A DNA stretch of 21,466 bases from JAGOLU01 sp964542665 (GTDB lineage: Bacteria; Patescibacteriota; Microgenomatia; UBA1406; GWC2-37-13), in contig CAZIUF010000016.1 of the NCBI GenBank assembly GCA_964542665.1, forward strand, positions 1 to 21,466. The letters run 5' to 3'. The notes beneath the pieces were generated by a model. The model was not told the origin of the DNA. It worked only from the letters and a program-made list of their open reading frames with translations, and did not search any database. Shown here one piece after another: positions 1 to 7,691 of the stretch; position 1 is the first letter of the stretch; every line of letters starts with the position of its first letter. A program made the translations under genes and the position numbers.

Positions 1-541
1 CTTCATCGGCAGATCGTGCGGTGCTACGAGATGGCTTCGTCGTGGCAGGGGAGAGACGCGAGATACCCTGGTGAATCCACGATACGATCGTGTGTGGCTC
101 AATATCAAAGAAAAGGACAACGCCTATCAAGCTCATCGTCAAGAAAATTAATCTTCCCCCAAATGCAGTGAATCCTGTGTACATCGTCTGCTGGATAGAC
201 ATACCAAACGTACCTGAAGCAAATAGACCGAGTACACCACTCATCGCAAAAAATATCCCGACAGATGTGTGCCAGTGAATCAATGTCAGTTTTTTCGTAT
301 TGAAGCAATGGCCTGCGAGTAATATAGTGAGAAATGGAATACCGATAGAAACTCCACCAAAATTGGACGTTAGATACTGGTTGATGAGCATCAAAAATCT
401 ACCTGTCCCCTCACCAGATCCAAAAAGCTGAAAGAATGAGAGGAGCAGAAGAATGCTGATAAACAAAAGCAGTATGCCCACAACCGTGATAGTCACTCCG
501 CTGGTGATGTCAAATTTGAACCCTCGTTTTCTGCGAGACAT
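1..541 (-). CDS. ftsK: DNA translocase FtsK, N-terminal membrane domain (partial, runs off the window)
   Basis: Reading the minus strand from ATG at 541 gives 180 codons with no stop before the window edge. The protein begins with a basic MSRRKRG segment followed by four hydrophobic segments at about residues 15-38, 60-79, 88-109 and 124-148, then a basic, proline-containing stretch. This matches the FtsK/SpoIIIE four-helix membrane anchor and the start of its linker. The motor and gamma domains would lie outside the window. FtsK pumps chromosomal DNA at the closing division septum. Position supports the call: ftsK following pnp and rpsO is a common bacterial order. It has its own promoter (550-578), only 8 nt from the ATG. 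The identification rests on topology, short glycine-rich similarity and context, because the ATPase is not visible. Confidence 0.75.
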   Translation of the reverse strand, partial: MSRRKRGFKFDITSGVTITVVGILLLFISILLLLSFFQLFGSGEGTGRFLMLINQYLTSNFGGVSIGIPFLTILLAGHCFNTKKLTLIHWHTSVGIFFAMSGVLGLFASGTFGMSIQQTMYTGFTAFGGRLIFLTMSLIGVVLFFDIEPHTIVSWIHQGISRLSPATTKPSRSTARSADE

Positions 542-549
542 ATGTGGTC

Positions 550-578
550 ATCGTAGCAAATCTACATGCTAAAGTCAA
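550..578 (-). promoter_or_regulatory. Sigma70-like promoter of ftsK, near-leaderless
   Basis: On the minus strand TTGACT (573-578) is followed by exactly 17 nt and TACGAT (550-555), then 8 nt to the ftsK ATG. Transcription starting about 7 nt after the -10 would begin at or within a base or two of the start codon. No Shine-Dalgarno sequence is visible. Confidence 0.6.
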
Positions 579-611
579 AGAAACCTGCGGCCAAATGCAC
601 CACAGGTTTCT
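579..611 (-). terminator. Inverted repeat after pnp, possible intrinsic terminator
   Basis: AGAAACCTG (579-587) and CAGGTTTCT (603-611) are perfect inverted repeats around a 15-nt loop, 19 nt beyond the pnp stop. On the minus strand the stem is followed by a T-rich but interrupted tract that runs into the ftsK -35 hexamer. This suits a pnp terminator, though the U-tract is imperfect. Confidence 0.45.
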
Positions 612-630
612 ACTCAAATACAACGAGTGT

Positions 631-2862
631 TTATCTTCCACCACGTCTAAATCCACCATGGCCTCGGAAGTGTCCTCCACCTCGTCCACCACGATCTTCG
701 CGTGGTCCTCGATCTTCGCGTGGTCGCTCACCATATGAGCTGTGTGGCTCACCTGATGATCCTTGTGCCTGTGCTGGCACTTGGAAAGGAGTGACCGGCT
801 TGATGTTGATTCGGCCCATCTCATCAATCTCATATACTTCAACTTCCATGTCATCACCAACCTTGACGAGATCGTTGGCATCTCGAACAAATCCGTTGGC
901 GAGGCGTGAGATATGTACCAGTCCTTGTTTGCCAGGAACTATCTCGACAAATGCACCATAGCTTTCAACTCGGGTAACTTTCCCAAGATGTTTCTCACCG
1001 GGGAGGATATCACGAGTCATATTCGCGATGTGTCGTGCACAGTCGTCGACTCCTTGCTTGCTTATGCCACTGACGAAGACTTTGGCATCATCCTCAACAT
1101 CAACTTGGACTCCATACATCTTGATGAGCCCACGAATAGTTTTGCCACCTGGCCCGATGACTTCACCAACTTTATCCTCGGGGATCGGGACAACCACGAT
1201 CTTGGGTGCAAACTCAGAGACATTCATCCGTGCCTGTGGGATGGCTTTGTTCATGACTTCAAGTATCTTGAGACGAGCAGTTTGGGCTCGGGCCATCGTT
1301 TCGTGAATCATTTTATCGGTCAGTCCTGCATTTTTGACATCAAGTTGGATGGCCGTAATACCGGTTGCAGTACCTGCAACTTTGAAGTCCATCTCACCTG
1401 AGAAATCTTCGATTCCCATAATGTCGGTGAGGATGATGTAGTCGTCATCAGAGTTACTCACGATACCCATAGCGAGTCCAGCTACTGGTGCCTTGATCGG
1501 AACACCTGCATCCATCAGCGAAAGTGAGGATCCACAGGTCGAGGCCATACTCGTCGAACCATTTGATCCGAGGACTTCTGAGACGACTCTGATCGTGTAC
1601 GGAAACTCCGCTTGAGTTGGTAGGACTGGCTCGATCGCTTTTTCGGCAAGAGCTCCGTGACCTATCTCGCGACGATTGGTAAATCCGATGCGACCAACCT
1701 CTCCAACAGAATATGGAGGGAAATTATAGTGATGGATATACCGCTTACTCTCTTGACCATCTGGTCCTTCGAGTAGCTGTTCCATATTTGGAGTTCCCAA
1801 AGTCGTTATAGAGAGAGTCTGCGTATCGCCGCGTTGGAATAGTCCGCTTCCGTGGATACGTGGGACAAGTGCCACCTCGGCAGATAACTGTCTGATTTCA
1901 TCCAGTGCACGACCATCAAGTCGTTGATGTTTTGAAATCATAAACTCGCGAATCTTTTTCTTTACTATATAGTCGACTGCTTGAGCAACGATCTTACCAT
2001 CATACTTCTCAGGCTCTTTTTCCTGAATACGTTTGACGAACCGATTCATCTCATCAGGATCATGATTTTCTTTGGATGCTTTTGATTTGATCATGGCATC
2101 TATATCTGCGCCAAATTGTCCGGTGATGAGGTCCATGAGTGCTGGCTCAAACGCTGTGTCAGCTACCACATCTTTTGGCATGCCCACAACTTTGCGCATA
2201 GCCTCGATCATCTCAACTACCTTATTGTTCTCTTCTTTGGCAAGCTTGATACCATCTTCGATCACTCGCTCGCTCAGAATCTGTGCCTTGGTTTCAATCA
2301 TATTGACACGATTATCAACTGAGGTCACGACCAAATCTAACTCTGATGTGGTCTGTGCTTCCATAGTTGGATGAGCGATAAGCGTATTACCCGCATATCC
2401 CACTCGGGACGTTGCAGTAGGCCCTGACCATGGTGCGTTGGAGAGATGAAGCGCTGCAGAAACTGCATTGGCTGCAAGTATATCTGCGCTCGTTACTCCA
2501 TCAACGGACAAAAGCATGATAACTACTTGGACTTCTTTGCGATATGATTTTGGGAAAAGCGGTCTGATTGAACGATCAATGACGCGACCCTTGAGAACTG
2601 CTTCGTCAGTTGGCTTGCCTTCACGTTTGACCCATCGTGATCCTTTGATGATGCCGCCTGCATAGAGTTTTTCGACGTATTCGACCGAAAGAGGGAAGTA
2701 GTCGATGTCATCACGTGTCTTTCCTACAGTAACCACTGCTAAAAGTGTCGTGTCTCCCCATTGGGCATGGACTGATACTGTAGATTGTAATGCGAGCTTG
2801 CCTACTGACATAGTAAGCGTTTTACCACCGAGTTCGATGGATTGTGTGTGTTTTGAAACCAT
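631..2862 (-). CDS. pnp: Polyribonucleotide nucleotidyltransferase (PNPase) with an RG-rich C-terminal tail
   Basis: PNPase degrades RNA 3' to 5' by phosphorolysis and can add nucleotides to 3' ends. The 743-residue protein has the full family layout: a first RNase PH domain with the FPLSVEYVEKLYAGG segment, an alpha-helical linker, a second RNase PH domain with RREIGHGALAEKA, and DAGVPIKAPVAG plus MDFKVAGTATG near residue 491, which carries the catalytic Asp. A KH domain follows with its GxxG loop IGPGGKT near residue 570, then an S1 domain at about 625-695. After S1 is a low-complexity tail rich in RG/RGG and ED (about 695-743), partly encoded by an 18-bp tandem repeat. It lies 202 nt downstream of rpsO on the same strand. 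No Shine-Dalgarno sequence precedes the ATG. Confidence 0.97.
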   Translation of the reverse strand: MVSKHTQSIELGGKTLTMSVGKLALQSTVSVHAQWGDTTLLAVVTVGKTRDDIDYFPLSVEYVEKLYAGGIIKGSRWVKREGKPTDEAVLKGRVIDRSIRPLFPKSYRKEVQVVIMLLSVDGVTSADILAANAVSAALHLSNAPWSGPTATSRVGYAGNTLIAHPTMEAQTTSELDLVVTSVDNRVNMIETKAQILSERVIEDGIKLAKEENNKVVEMIEAMRKVVGMPKDVVADTAFEPALMDLITGQFGADIDAMIKSKASKENHDPDEMNRFVKRIQEKEPEKYDGKIVAQAVDYIVKKKIREFMISKHQRLDGRALDEIRQLSAEVALVPRIHGSGLFQRGDTQTLSITTLGTPNMEQLLEGPDGQESKRYIHHYNFPPYSVGEVGRIGFTNRREIGHGALAEKAIEPVLPTQAEFPYTIRVVSEVLGSNGSTSMASTCGSSLSLMDAGVPIKAPVAGLAMGIVSNSDDDYIILTDIMGIEDFSGEMDFKVAGTATGITAIQLDVKNAGLTDKMIHETMARAQTARLKILEVMNKAIPQARMNVSEFAPKIVVVPIPEDKVGEVIGPGGKTIRGLIKMYGVQVDVEDDAKVFVSGISKQGVDDCARHIANMTRDILPGEKHLGKVTRVESYGAFVEIVPGKQGLVHISRLANGFVRDANDLVKVGDDMEVEVYEIDEMGRINIKPVTPFQVPAQAQGSSGEPHSSYGERPREDRGPREDRGGRGGGHFRGHGGFRRGGR
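692..725 (-). repeat. 18-bp tandem repeat encoding the PNPase REDRG tail
   Basis: CGATCTTCGCGTGGTC occurs at 692-707 and again at 710-725, a period of 18 bp (6 codons). It encodes the repeated REDRG unit in the PNPase C-terminal tail. Confidence 0.8.
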
Positions 2863-2867
2863 AAATA

Positions 2868-2873
2868 AATATA
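2868..2873 (-). promoter_or_regulatory. Possible -10 box directly upstream of pnp
   Basis: TATATT on the minus strand ends 5 nt before the pnp ATG in a very AT-rich stretch. No -35 matches at 17 nt. Its position resembles the other start-proximal -10 boxes here, but low complexity makes a chance match easy. Confidence 0.25.
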
Positions 2874-2914
2874 ATAATTAATTGCGATCTAAGTTCTGTT
2901 GTATGAATTTTAGT

Positions 2915-2933
2915 CTAGAAAAGTGATTTCTAG
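2915..2933 (-). other. Small hairpin in the pnp leader
   Basis: CTAGAAA (2915-2921) and TTTCTAG (2927-2933) are perfect complements around a 5-nt loop, about 55 nt upstream of the pnp start, within the rpsO-pnp spacer. Confidence 0.5.
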
Positions 2934-2961
2934 GCAAAACTGATGTAGTTCGAAGAAGTGA

Positions 2962-3028
2962 TTTTTAGAAGTTGAACTATGTACCTAAGCAAAAGGTAAG
3001 TATATAGTTCAATACATACTTCTAAAAA
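2962..3028 (-). promoter_or_regulatory. Long imperfect hairpin between rpsO and pnp (likely mRNA processing or regulatory structure)
   Basis: The left arm 2962-2980 pairs with the right arm 3004-3028 as a 10-bp stem and a 9-bp stem, separated by a 6-nt bulge (TACATA, 3013-3018). An inner TACCT/AGGTA stem (2982-2986 with 2994-2998) caps it. It is not followed by a T-run on the minus strand, so it does not look like a simple terminator. In E. coli the rpsO-pnp spacer carries an RNase III-cleaved stem used for PNPase autoregulation; an analogous role here is inferred. Confidence 0.6.
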
Positions 3029-3064
3029 CGTATTTCTCAACTTCTTGATCTCATATTACTTCAG

Positions 3065-3334
3065 TTATTTCTTCAAGTCAAGTTTCTTGATGAGTGTCTG
3101 ATAGCGAGGATCATCGAGCTTTTGCAAGTAGCCAATGATGCGGCGTCTCTTTGCAATGACCTTGAGCAAACCTCGGCGTGAATGATTGTCTTTTTTGTTC
3201 TCGGTGAGATGTTCTGATAGCTTCTGGATTTTTTGTGAAAGAAGGGCAATTTGCACCTCAGGTGAACCGGTGTCGCCTTTGTGTTGGGCGTATCCGTCGA
3301 TGATAAGCTGTTTGTCTTCAGGAAGTATGATCAT
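3065..3334 (-). CDS. rpsO: 30S ribosomal protein S15
   Basis: S15 is a primary 16S rRNA-binding protein of the small subunit platform. The 89-residue product matches the usual S15 length and carries the family signatures: HKGDTGSPEVQIALLSQKI near the N terminus, then HLTENKKDNHSRRGLLKVIAKRRRIIGYLQ, a basic rRNA-binding helix. A start at 3358 would add eight residues, but the consensus TATAAT (3347-3352) falls inside that extension, and S15 proteins usually begin a few residues before the KxxII segment, so ATG at 3334 is chosen. It is the first gene of rpsO-pnp and is divergent from the PBP gene. Confidence 0.96.
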   Translation of the reverse strand: MIILPEDKQLIIDGYAQHKGDTGSPEVQIALLSQKIQKLSEHLTENKKDNHSRRGLLKVIAKRRRIIGYLQKLDDPRYQTLIKKLDLKK

Positions 3335-3346
3335 AGAATAGTCGAG

Positions 3347-3375
3347 ATTATACAGCATGATCTATTTGATTTCCA
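3347..3375 (-). promoter_or_regulatory. rpsO promoter, very short 5' UTR
   Basis: The perfect -10 TATAAT (minus strand, 3347-3352) has a weak -35 TGGAAA (3370-3375) at 17-nt spacing. The -10 ends 12 nt before the ATG at 3334, so the leader would be only about 5 nt. This promoter decides the start choice for rpsO. Confidence 0.65.
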
Positions 3376-3442
3376 CCATAAACTAACCTCGTACAGAACA
3401 CGCTGATTTCTTTATACTCCCCATCACACTCTGTCAATCTGC

Positions 3443-3448
3443 TACAAT
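3443..3448 (+). promoter_or_regulatory. Possible -10 box of the PBP gene
   Basis: TACAAT lies 28 nt upstream of the ATG at 3477 and overlaps an alternative ATG at 3447. No convincing -35 is seen at 16-18 nt. If used, translation would begin at 3477. Confidence 0.35.
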
Positions 3449-3476
3449 GCACACCTGCTCACAAACGAGTATATAT

Positions 3477-5732
3477 ATGTCATCGCATACACCTATACAT
3501 CACCATCATAAGGCACCCGCCAACTATTCGAATCACACCCCACTCAATCCAAAACGGTGGCTCAAGCGACCACGCATGCTCTTTTTTGTAGTGGTCATAT
3601 TCTTTGTGGGCGCCATATCCCTAACAGGGTATTACTTTTTCTATAACATCGTCCTCAAAGACCTCCCGAATCCTGACAAGCTGCGCAATTTTCAATCCAC
3701 TCCCCTATCATCACATATATATGACAGAAATGGCGTATTGCTCTATGAGGTTTTTAGCGATGAGAATCGAACTCCGGTCAAAATAAAAGACTTACCAAAG
3801 TACGTGGGACAAGCAACCATAGCAATTGAGGATAAGGATTTTTATACGCATTCGGGTGTATCACTATTTTCAGGCGTACTGCGAGCGATCAAAGAAAATG
3901 TGCTTAATCGATCTGGTTTACAAGGCGGCTCTACTCTCACTCAACAGCTCGTCAAACTGGCACTGTTGACACCTGAACGTACCTGGAAACGAAAGGCAAA
4001 GGAAATCGTGCTCGCAATGTCTGTTGAAAAGAAATATAAAAAAGATGAAATACTTGAGATGTATCTCAATCAGATCCCCTATGGAGGTTCTGCCTACGGC
4101 GTAGAAGAAGCTGCAAACGCCTACTTTAATAAAAAGGCAAAAGATCTCACTATTGCTGAGGCAGCTCTACTCGCAGGATTGCCGCAGTTACCCAGCAAAT
4201 ATAATCCATTCGTCAATCCAGATGCCGCAGTCACCAGACGCAATGAAGTACTTCAAAAAATGGTGGAGCAAAAATATATCACCCAAGCACAATACAAAAA
4301 TGCTCGAGCGACAACACTCGTAACCAATCCTCCGTTTGTAAATATCAAAGCTCCCCACTTTGTCTTTTACGTCAAATCATTACTCGAGCAAGAGTTTGGA
4401 TCAGAAGTTGTAGGGACAGCTGGATTAAACATTTATACTACTCTTGATCTTGCAACCCAAGATGAGGCCCAAAAAATACTTCAAGAAGAATTGGATAAAG
4501 TACGCTATCTCAGTGTCGGCAATGCCGCTACTTTGGTCACTCGTCCGGTGACTGGCGAAATACTTGCCATGGTTGGCTCGTATGATTATTTTGCATCTCC
4601 CTCGGGTAGTTTTAACGTCACAACGGCACTACGCCAACCCGGATCGTCAATCAAGCCAATCAACTACGCAATCGCACTTGATCGTGGTCTCGTGACCCCA
4701 GCGAGCGTGCTCCTCGATGTTCCGACCTGTTTCAAATCACCTGTCAAACCATATTGCCCACAAAACTACGATGTGACTTTCCATGGGCCCATGAAAATCA
4801 GATATGCACTGGCCAACTCAAATAACATCATCGCAGTTAAAGTGCTGGCGCTCAATACCGTCGACTCGTTCATCGCATCATCATCTGGATTTCTCATTGA
4901 CTCATTTCAGGAAGATCCAAGTCGATATGGCCTTTCACTCACCCTCGGAGGCGGAGAAATGCGTATGACTGAGCTTGCACAAGCGTATTCTGCCTTTCCC
5001 AATCGAGGAAAGCCTCGTAAACTCCAATCGATATTGAAAATCACAGATGCAAGTGGAAAAATACTGTACAAATATCAAGATCCAAACTTTGTTGAGAATA
5101 TCCATGAACCAATCGAGATGCCAAACTATCTGGCCATGGGTGGGAAGCGTGTGATATCAGAAGAGGCATCATTTCTCATATCTCACATCTTGTACGACAA
5201 CAATGCACGCAAGGATGCATTTGGTCCAAGTTCTCAGCTGAATATCAAAGGCAATGTGCCTGTTTCTGTCAAGACTGGTACGACTGATGCAAAAAAAGAT
5301 AACTGGACCATTGGTTACACGCCAAACTTTATGGTCACGGTGTGGGTAGGCAACAACGACAACACGCCAATGAATCAAGCGCTTGCATCAGGTGTCACAG
5401 GAGCAGCACCCATATGGAACGGTGTCATGACCAAGGTACTCGAAGGTCAGCCTATTCTTTATCCGGTAAAACCAGAGGGAGTGGTTGGACGTAGAGTATG
5501 CAAAGATGGTCGACTCGAAGGTGCAGATGGAGGTGCATGTGGGGACACTGAATATGAATATTTTAAGGTTGGCACTGAAAATGTCCGAACTGCACGTGTG
5601 TCGACAGGCAAAGTGTGGGTCAACAAAGATACAGACAAACAGGCAAAACAAGGTGATGAAAATACGGAAGAGCGTGAGAAAACCGTGATGAAAGATATGT
5701 TTTCAGATGGATGTCTCGACTGTGCAAGATGA
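3477..5732 (+). CDS. Bifunctional class A penicillin-binding protein (transglycosylase/transpeptidase, PBP1A type)
   Basis: This enzyme polymerises lipid II into glycan strands and cross-links them on the outer face of the membrane. From ATG 3477 (751 aa) it has a short cytoplasmic tail with a histidine cluster (HHHH), a signal anchor (MLFFVVVIFFVGAISLTGYYFF), and a GT51 domain with AIEDKDFYTHSG (catalytic Glu near residue 118), GGSTLTQQLVK and the KEIVLAMSVEKKYKKDEILEMYLNQIPYG region. The transpeptidase domain shows SSIK (nucleophile Ser near 390), SNN (near 448) and KTGTT (Lys near 599). The C-terminal tail is polar. ATG at 3447 would add ten residues but overlaps the putative -10. The flavodoxin gene follows with an ATGA overlap. 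Confidence 0.95.
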   Translation: MSSHTPIHHHHKAPANYSNHTPLNPKRWLKRPRMLFFVVVIFFVGAISLTGYYFFYNIVLKDLPNPDKLRNFQSTPLSSHIYDRNGVLLYEVFSDENRTPVKIKDLPKYVGQATIAIEDKDFYTHSGVSLFSGVLRAIKENVLNRSGLQGGSTLTQQLVKLALLTPERTWKRKAKEIVLAMSVEKKYKKDEILEMYLNQIPYGGSAYGVEEAANAYFNKKAKDLTIAEAALLAGLPQLPSKYNPFVNPDAAVTRRNEVLQKMVEQKYITQAQYKNARATTLVTNPPFVNIKAPHFVFYVKSLLEQEFGSEVVGTAGLNIYTTLDLATQDEAQKILQEELDKVRYLSVGNAATLVTRPVTGEILAMVGSYDYFASPSGSFNVTTALRQPGSSIKPINYAIALDRGLVTPASVLLDVPTCFKSPVKPYCPQNYDVTFHGPMKIRYALANSNNIIAVKVLALNTVDSFIASSSGFLIDSFQEDPSRYGLSLTLGGGEMRMTELAQAYSAFPNRGKPRKLQSILKITDASGKILYKYQDPNFVENIHEPIEMPNYLAMGGKRVISEEASFLISHILYDNNARKDAFGPSSQLNIKGNVPVSVKTGTTDAKKDNWTIGYTPNFMVTVWVGNNDNTPMNQALASGVTGAAPIWNGVMTKVLEGQPILYPVKPEGVVGRRVCKDGRLEGADGGACGDTEYEYFKVGTENVRTARVSTGKVWVNKDTDKQAKQGDENTEEREKTVMKDMFSDGCLDCAR

Positions 5733-6211
5733 TCTCACATAATATGAATATTGCGCTTTTCTATGGCTCCCTCACGGGAAATACCATGTTGATATCAGAA
5801 CAACTTGCTACATATCTCCAATCCAAAGGACACGAGGTGACTATGGAAGACCAATCGATGATAGATGTGAACAATCTCAGAAACTTCGACTTAGTTATCC
5901 TTGGAGCATCTACCTGGGGTGAAGGTGATGCAAATCCAACTACGGAATCATTTCTAGTCACACTCAATGATCCATCGACGGACATAACCGATGTTAAGTA
6001 TGCAATCTTTGGATTGGGCGATCGAAGTTATGAACATTTTTGTGGTGTCGTGGACAGGCTTGAACAGACGCTCCAGACTAAGAAGGCCTTTCAAGTACAT
6101 CCTTCATTGCGACTTGAAGGGTTTCCAGATGAGTCGATGCAAGCAAGTATAGAGAAATGGATTGGTGAGGTGCTCAAAAAATACTCACCACAACCTGAGA
6201 CAGTTGTCTAG
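5729..6211 (+). CDS. Flavodoxin
   Basis: Small FMN-binding electron carrier of about 155-160 residues, the short-chain flavodoxin size. The phosphate-binding loop GSLTGNT follows the first beta strand, ASTWGEGDANPTTESF forms the FMN loop with a conserved Trp, and GLGDRSYEHFCGVVD forms the second FMN loop with the usual Tyr. The start at 5729 overlaps the PBP stop as ATGA, the same junction type seen at 13402 and 16976. ATG at 5744 would place beta-1 right at the N terminus and is an equally good alternative. Its 3' end overlaps that of truB by 27 bp in convergent orientation. The partner is unknown; the putative ferredoxin oxidoreductase near 21245 suggests low-potential electron transfer exists in this cell. 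Confidence 0.93.
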   Translation: MISHNMNIALFYGSLTGNTMLISEQLATYLQSKGHEVTMEDQSMIDVNNLRNFDLVILGASTWGEGDANPTTESFLVTLNDPSTDITDVKYAIFGLGDRSYEHFCGVVDRLEQTLQTKKAFQVHPSLRLEGFPDESMQASIEKWIGEVLKKYSPQPETVV

Positions 6212-6940
6212 CTTCCACTCTCCTACTTGAGTGCGGGTAAGACGATAGGTACATGCCTGCAACTCTAAGTCATGCGCTATATCCTCGATGAGAACCCTGA
6301 TATATGTGCCACCCGTTTCACACTCTACTCGCAAGGTAAACATAGGTAGTTGCTTTTCATGTTGATCAAGTTGTGACCAAGCTTTGACAATCTCTTGCTG
6401 ACGAAAGTCGCCAGACACTTCGGAAACTCGATGAACGATATCTGCAATCAGATCTTTTAGTCTGATTTTTGATTCAAATATAAGCTTGATATCAGACACA
6501 CTCACTCGGTGAGTGGGTATTTTGATAGTGTGAAGAAGCCCCTGCTTGGCCCAGTAGAATAATGGTTTGCCTTCGATGATACGTGAAGAATATGGATGAT
6601 ATCTTTGGTCATATGTCCCAACGTATTTATTCAAACATGAATTGAGTCGGGCACTGTTGATTTCTAATTTCGATGAAGGAAGCGGAATCCCCATGCCATC
6701 TCCACTATCAGTGCTGATCCCAAACACGTATGTCACCTCATAGCTTTTATTTAGATGTTCAAAAGAGCGTCTTTGCTTATTCTCATCACCGACTAGCAGT
6801 AGGAGCACTCCCTCAGCCATCGGATCGAGTCGACCTGCATAACTAACTGGAACTTCAGGAGGGATAGTATGAATGATGCGATAGGCCAAAACACACTCAA
6901 GAGGAGTTTTTGAAACTGGTTTGTATACGGCTACTGGCAT
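6185..6940 (-). CDS. truB: tRNA pseudouridine(55) synthase, TruB family, divergent
   Basis: TruB converts U55 of the tRNA T-loop to pseudouridine. The 251-residue protein starts with VYKPVSKTPLECV, the family's KPxGxTS-like strand, then YAGRLDPMAEGVLLLLVGDENK, where Asp39 matches the catalytic Asp of the GxLDPxAxGxL motif. RHPYSSRIIEGKPLFYWAKQGL matches the substrate-binding segment, and CETGGTYIRVLIEDIAHDL matches the cSxGTYIRsL motif. It is shorter than E. coli TruB (314 aa), and the motif reads GRLDPMAEGVL rather than GTLDPxATGVL. It begins 10 nt after the RmlC stop, so the two are probably co-transcribed. A weak AGGGTGA lies upstream of the start. Confidence 0.85.
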   Translation of the reverse strand: MPVAVYKPVSKTPLECVLAYRIIHTIPPEVPVSYAGRLDPMAEGVLLLLVGDENKQRRSFEHLNKSYEVTYVFGISTDSGDGMGIPLPSSKLEINSARLNSCLNKYVGTYDQRYHPYSSRIIEGKPLFYWAKQGLLHTIKIPTHRVSVSDIKLIFESKIRLKDLIADIVHRVSEVSGDFRQQEIVKAWSQLDQHEKQLPMFTLRVECETGGTYIRVLIEDIAHDLELQACTYRLTRTQVGEWKLDNCLRLW

Positions 6941-6950
6941 GGATGTATGA

Positions 6951-7574
6951 TCACCCTAAGTAAGATGCGAGATCATGCTGTCTCCAGGCTGCTAGTGAAA
7001 TGCCTGCTTTGTCTTTATCGCTCATCGACGCAGTTTGTAATAGTGTAGTTACTTTTGCTAAAAGATCTGGTGGCAAATGGGACCAGTCTATATCTGATGC
7101 CTTTGGATTGATTGAGACTTCGCCAGCACCATTCCAGTATCCAGTCTGGAAATACTGCACGCGGCTAGACTGTAAAATGAACAAACCGTGCGCAAATCCA
7201 GAAGGTACCCAAACCATATCCTCATATGGCTCAGTAGAATCAGCAGTTAGTTCGACTGCGCTTGCCACGCCAAACGTAGGTGAGCTCGGACGAATATCAA
7301 CGGCTACGTCTATTATGTGTCCGCTTATTAGACGTACTAATTTGGTCAGGTTTGGGTTCACTTGTATATGCAAACCACGAATAACTCGTTCAATCGAGCT
7401 ACTTTCATTGCATTGAGTGAATCGTGTGCCCTGGGGAATAAGTAGATCGGGATGATTCAAGATGCGATCCTCACGAAATACCTCCTCAAAATATCCTCGG
7501 TCATCTTGATACCGAACATTTCGGATGACTTTAACATCAGGCGCTTGAAGCGGTGTGGTAGAAATAATTTTCAT
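6951..7574 (-). CDS. dTDP-4-dehydrorhamnose 3,5-epimerase family protein (RmlC-like)
   Basis: RmlC-type cupins epimerise C3 and C5 of dTDP-4-keto-6-deoxyglucose on the way to dTDP-L-rhamnose. The 207-residue protein has the family hallmarks: DDRGYFEEVFRED, RGLHIQ with the catalytic-base His at residue 69, IDVAVDIRPSSPTFG, and WVPSGFAHGLFIL. The later segment YWNGAGEVSINPKASDIDW replaces the usual YxPExExxIxWNDP pattern, so the exact sugar substrate is uncertain. No RmlA, RmlB or RmlD gene is nearby. It is divergent from the DUF2079 gene and leads a two-gene unit with truB. Supplying a deoxysugar to the glycan cluster from 9304 onward is plausible but inferred. Confidence 0.85.
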   Translation of the reverse strand: MKIISTTPLQAPDVKVIRNVRYQDDRGYFEEVFREDRILNHPDLLIPQGTRFTQCNESSSIERVIRGLHIQVNPNLTKLVRLISGHIIDVAVDIRPSSPTFGVASAVELTADSTEPYEDMVWVPSGFAHGLFILQSSRVQYFQTGYWNGAGEVSINPKASDIDWSHLPPDLLAKVTTLLQTASMSDKDKAGISLAAWRQHDLASYLG

Positions 7575-7589
7575 ATCAGTTGTAGGTCA

Positions 7590-7595
7590 AGTATA
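7590..7595 (-). promoter_or_regulatory. -10 box of the rmlC-like/truB unit
   Basis: TATACT on the minus strand lies 15 nt before the RmlC-like ATG. No good -35 is found at 17 nt; TTGCTT sits at a long 19-nt spacing. Confidence 0.4.
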
Positions 7596-7666
7596 CCAAT
7601 ATCTTTGCCATAACAAGCAACTGCTTCGAGAATAAGCGATTGATAGCAAGATTGACTGAAGAAAGG

Positions 7667-7672
7667 TATACT
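7667..7672 (+). promoter_or_regulatory. -10 box of the DUF2079 gene
   Basis: TATACT ends 19 nt before ATG 7692 in the divergent intergenic region. The candidate -35 hexamers TTGATA and TTGACT are 21 and 9 nt away, neither well spaced. Confidence 0.4.
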
Positions 7673-7691
7673 ATGATCCTGCTTAGTCAAT

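Noticed and set aside
913..1401. A 162-codon open frame antisense to pnp
   Set aside because: It is fully inside the well-supported pnp gene on the other strand, lacks domain character, and is a codon-bias shadow.
3335..3358. Longer N terminus for S15 from the ATG at 3358
   Set aside because: A perfect TATAAT lies within it, and S15 proteins normally start close to the retained methionine.
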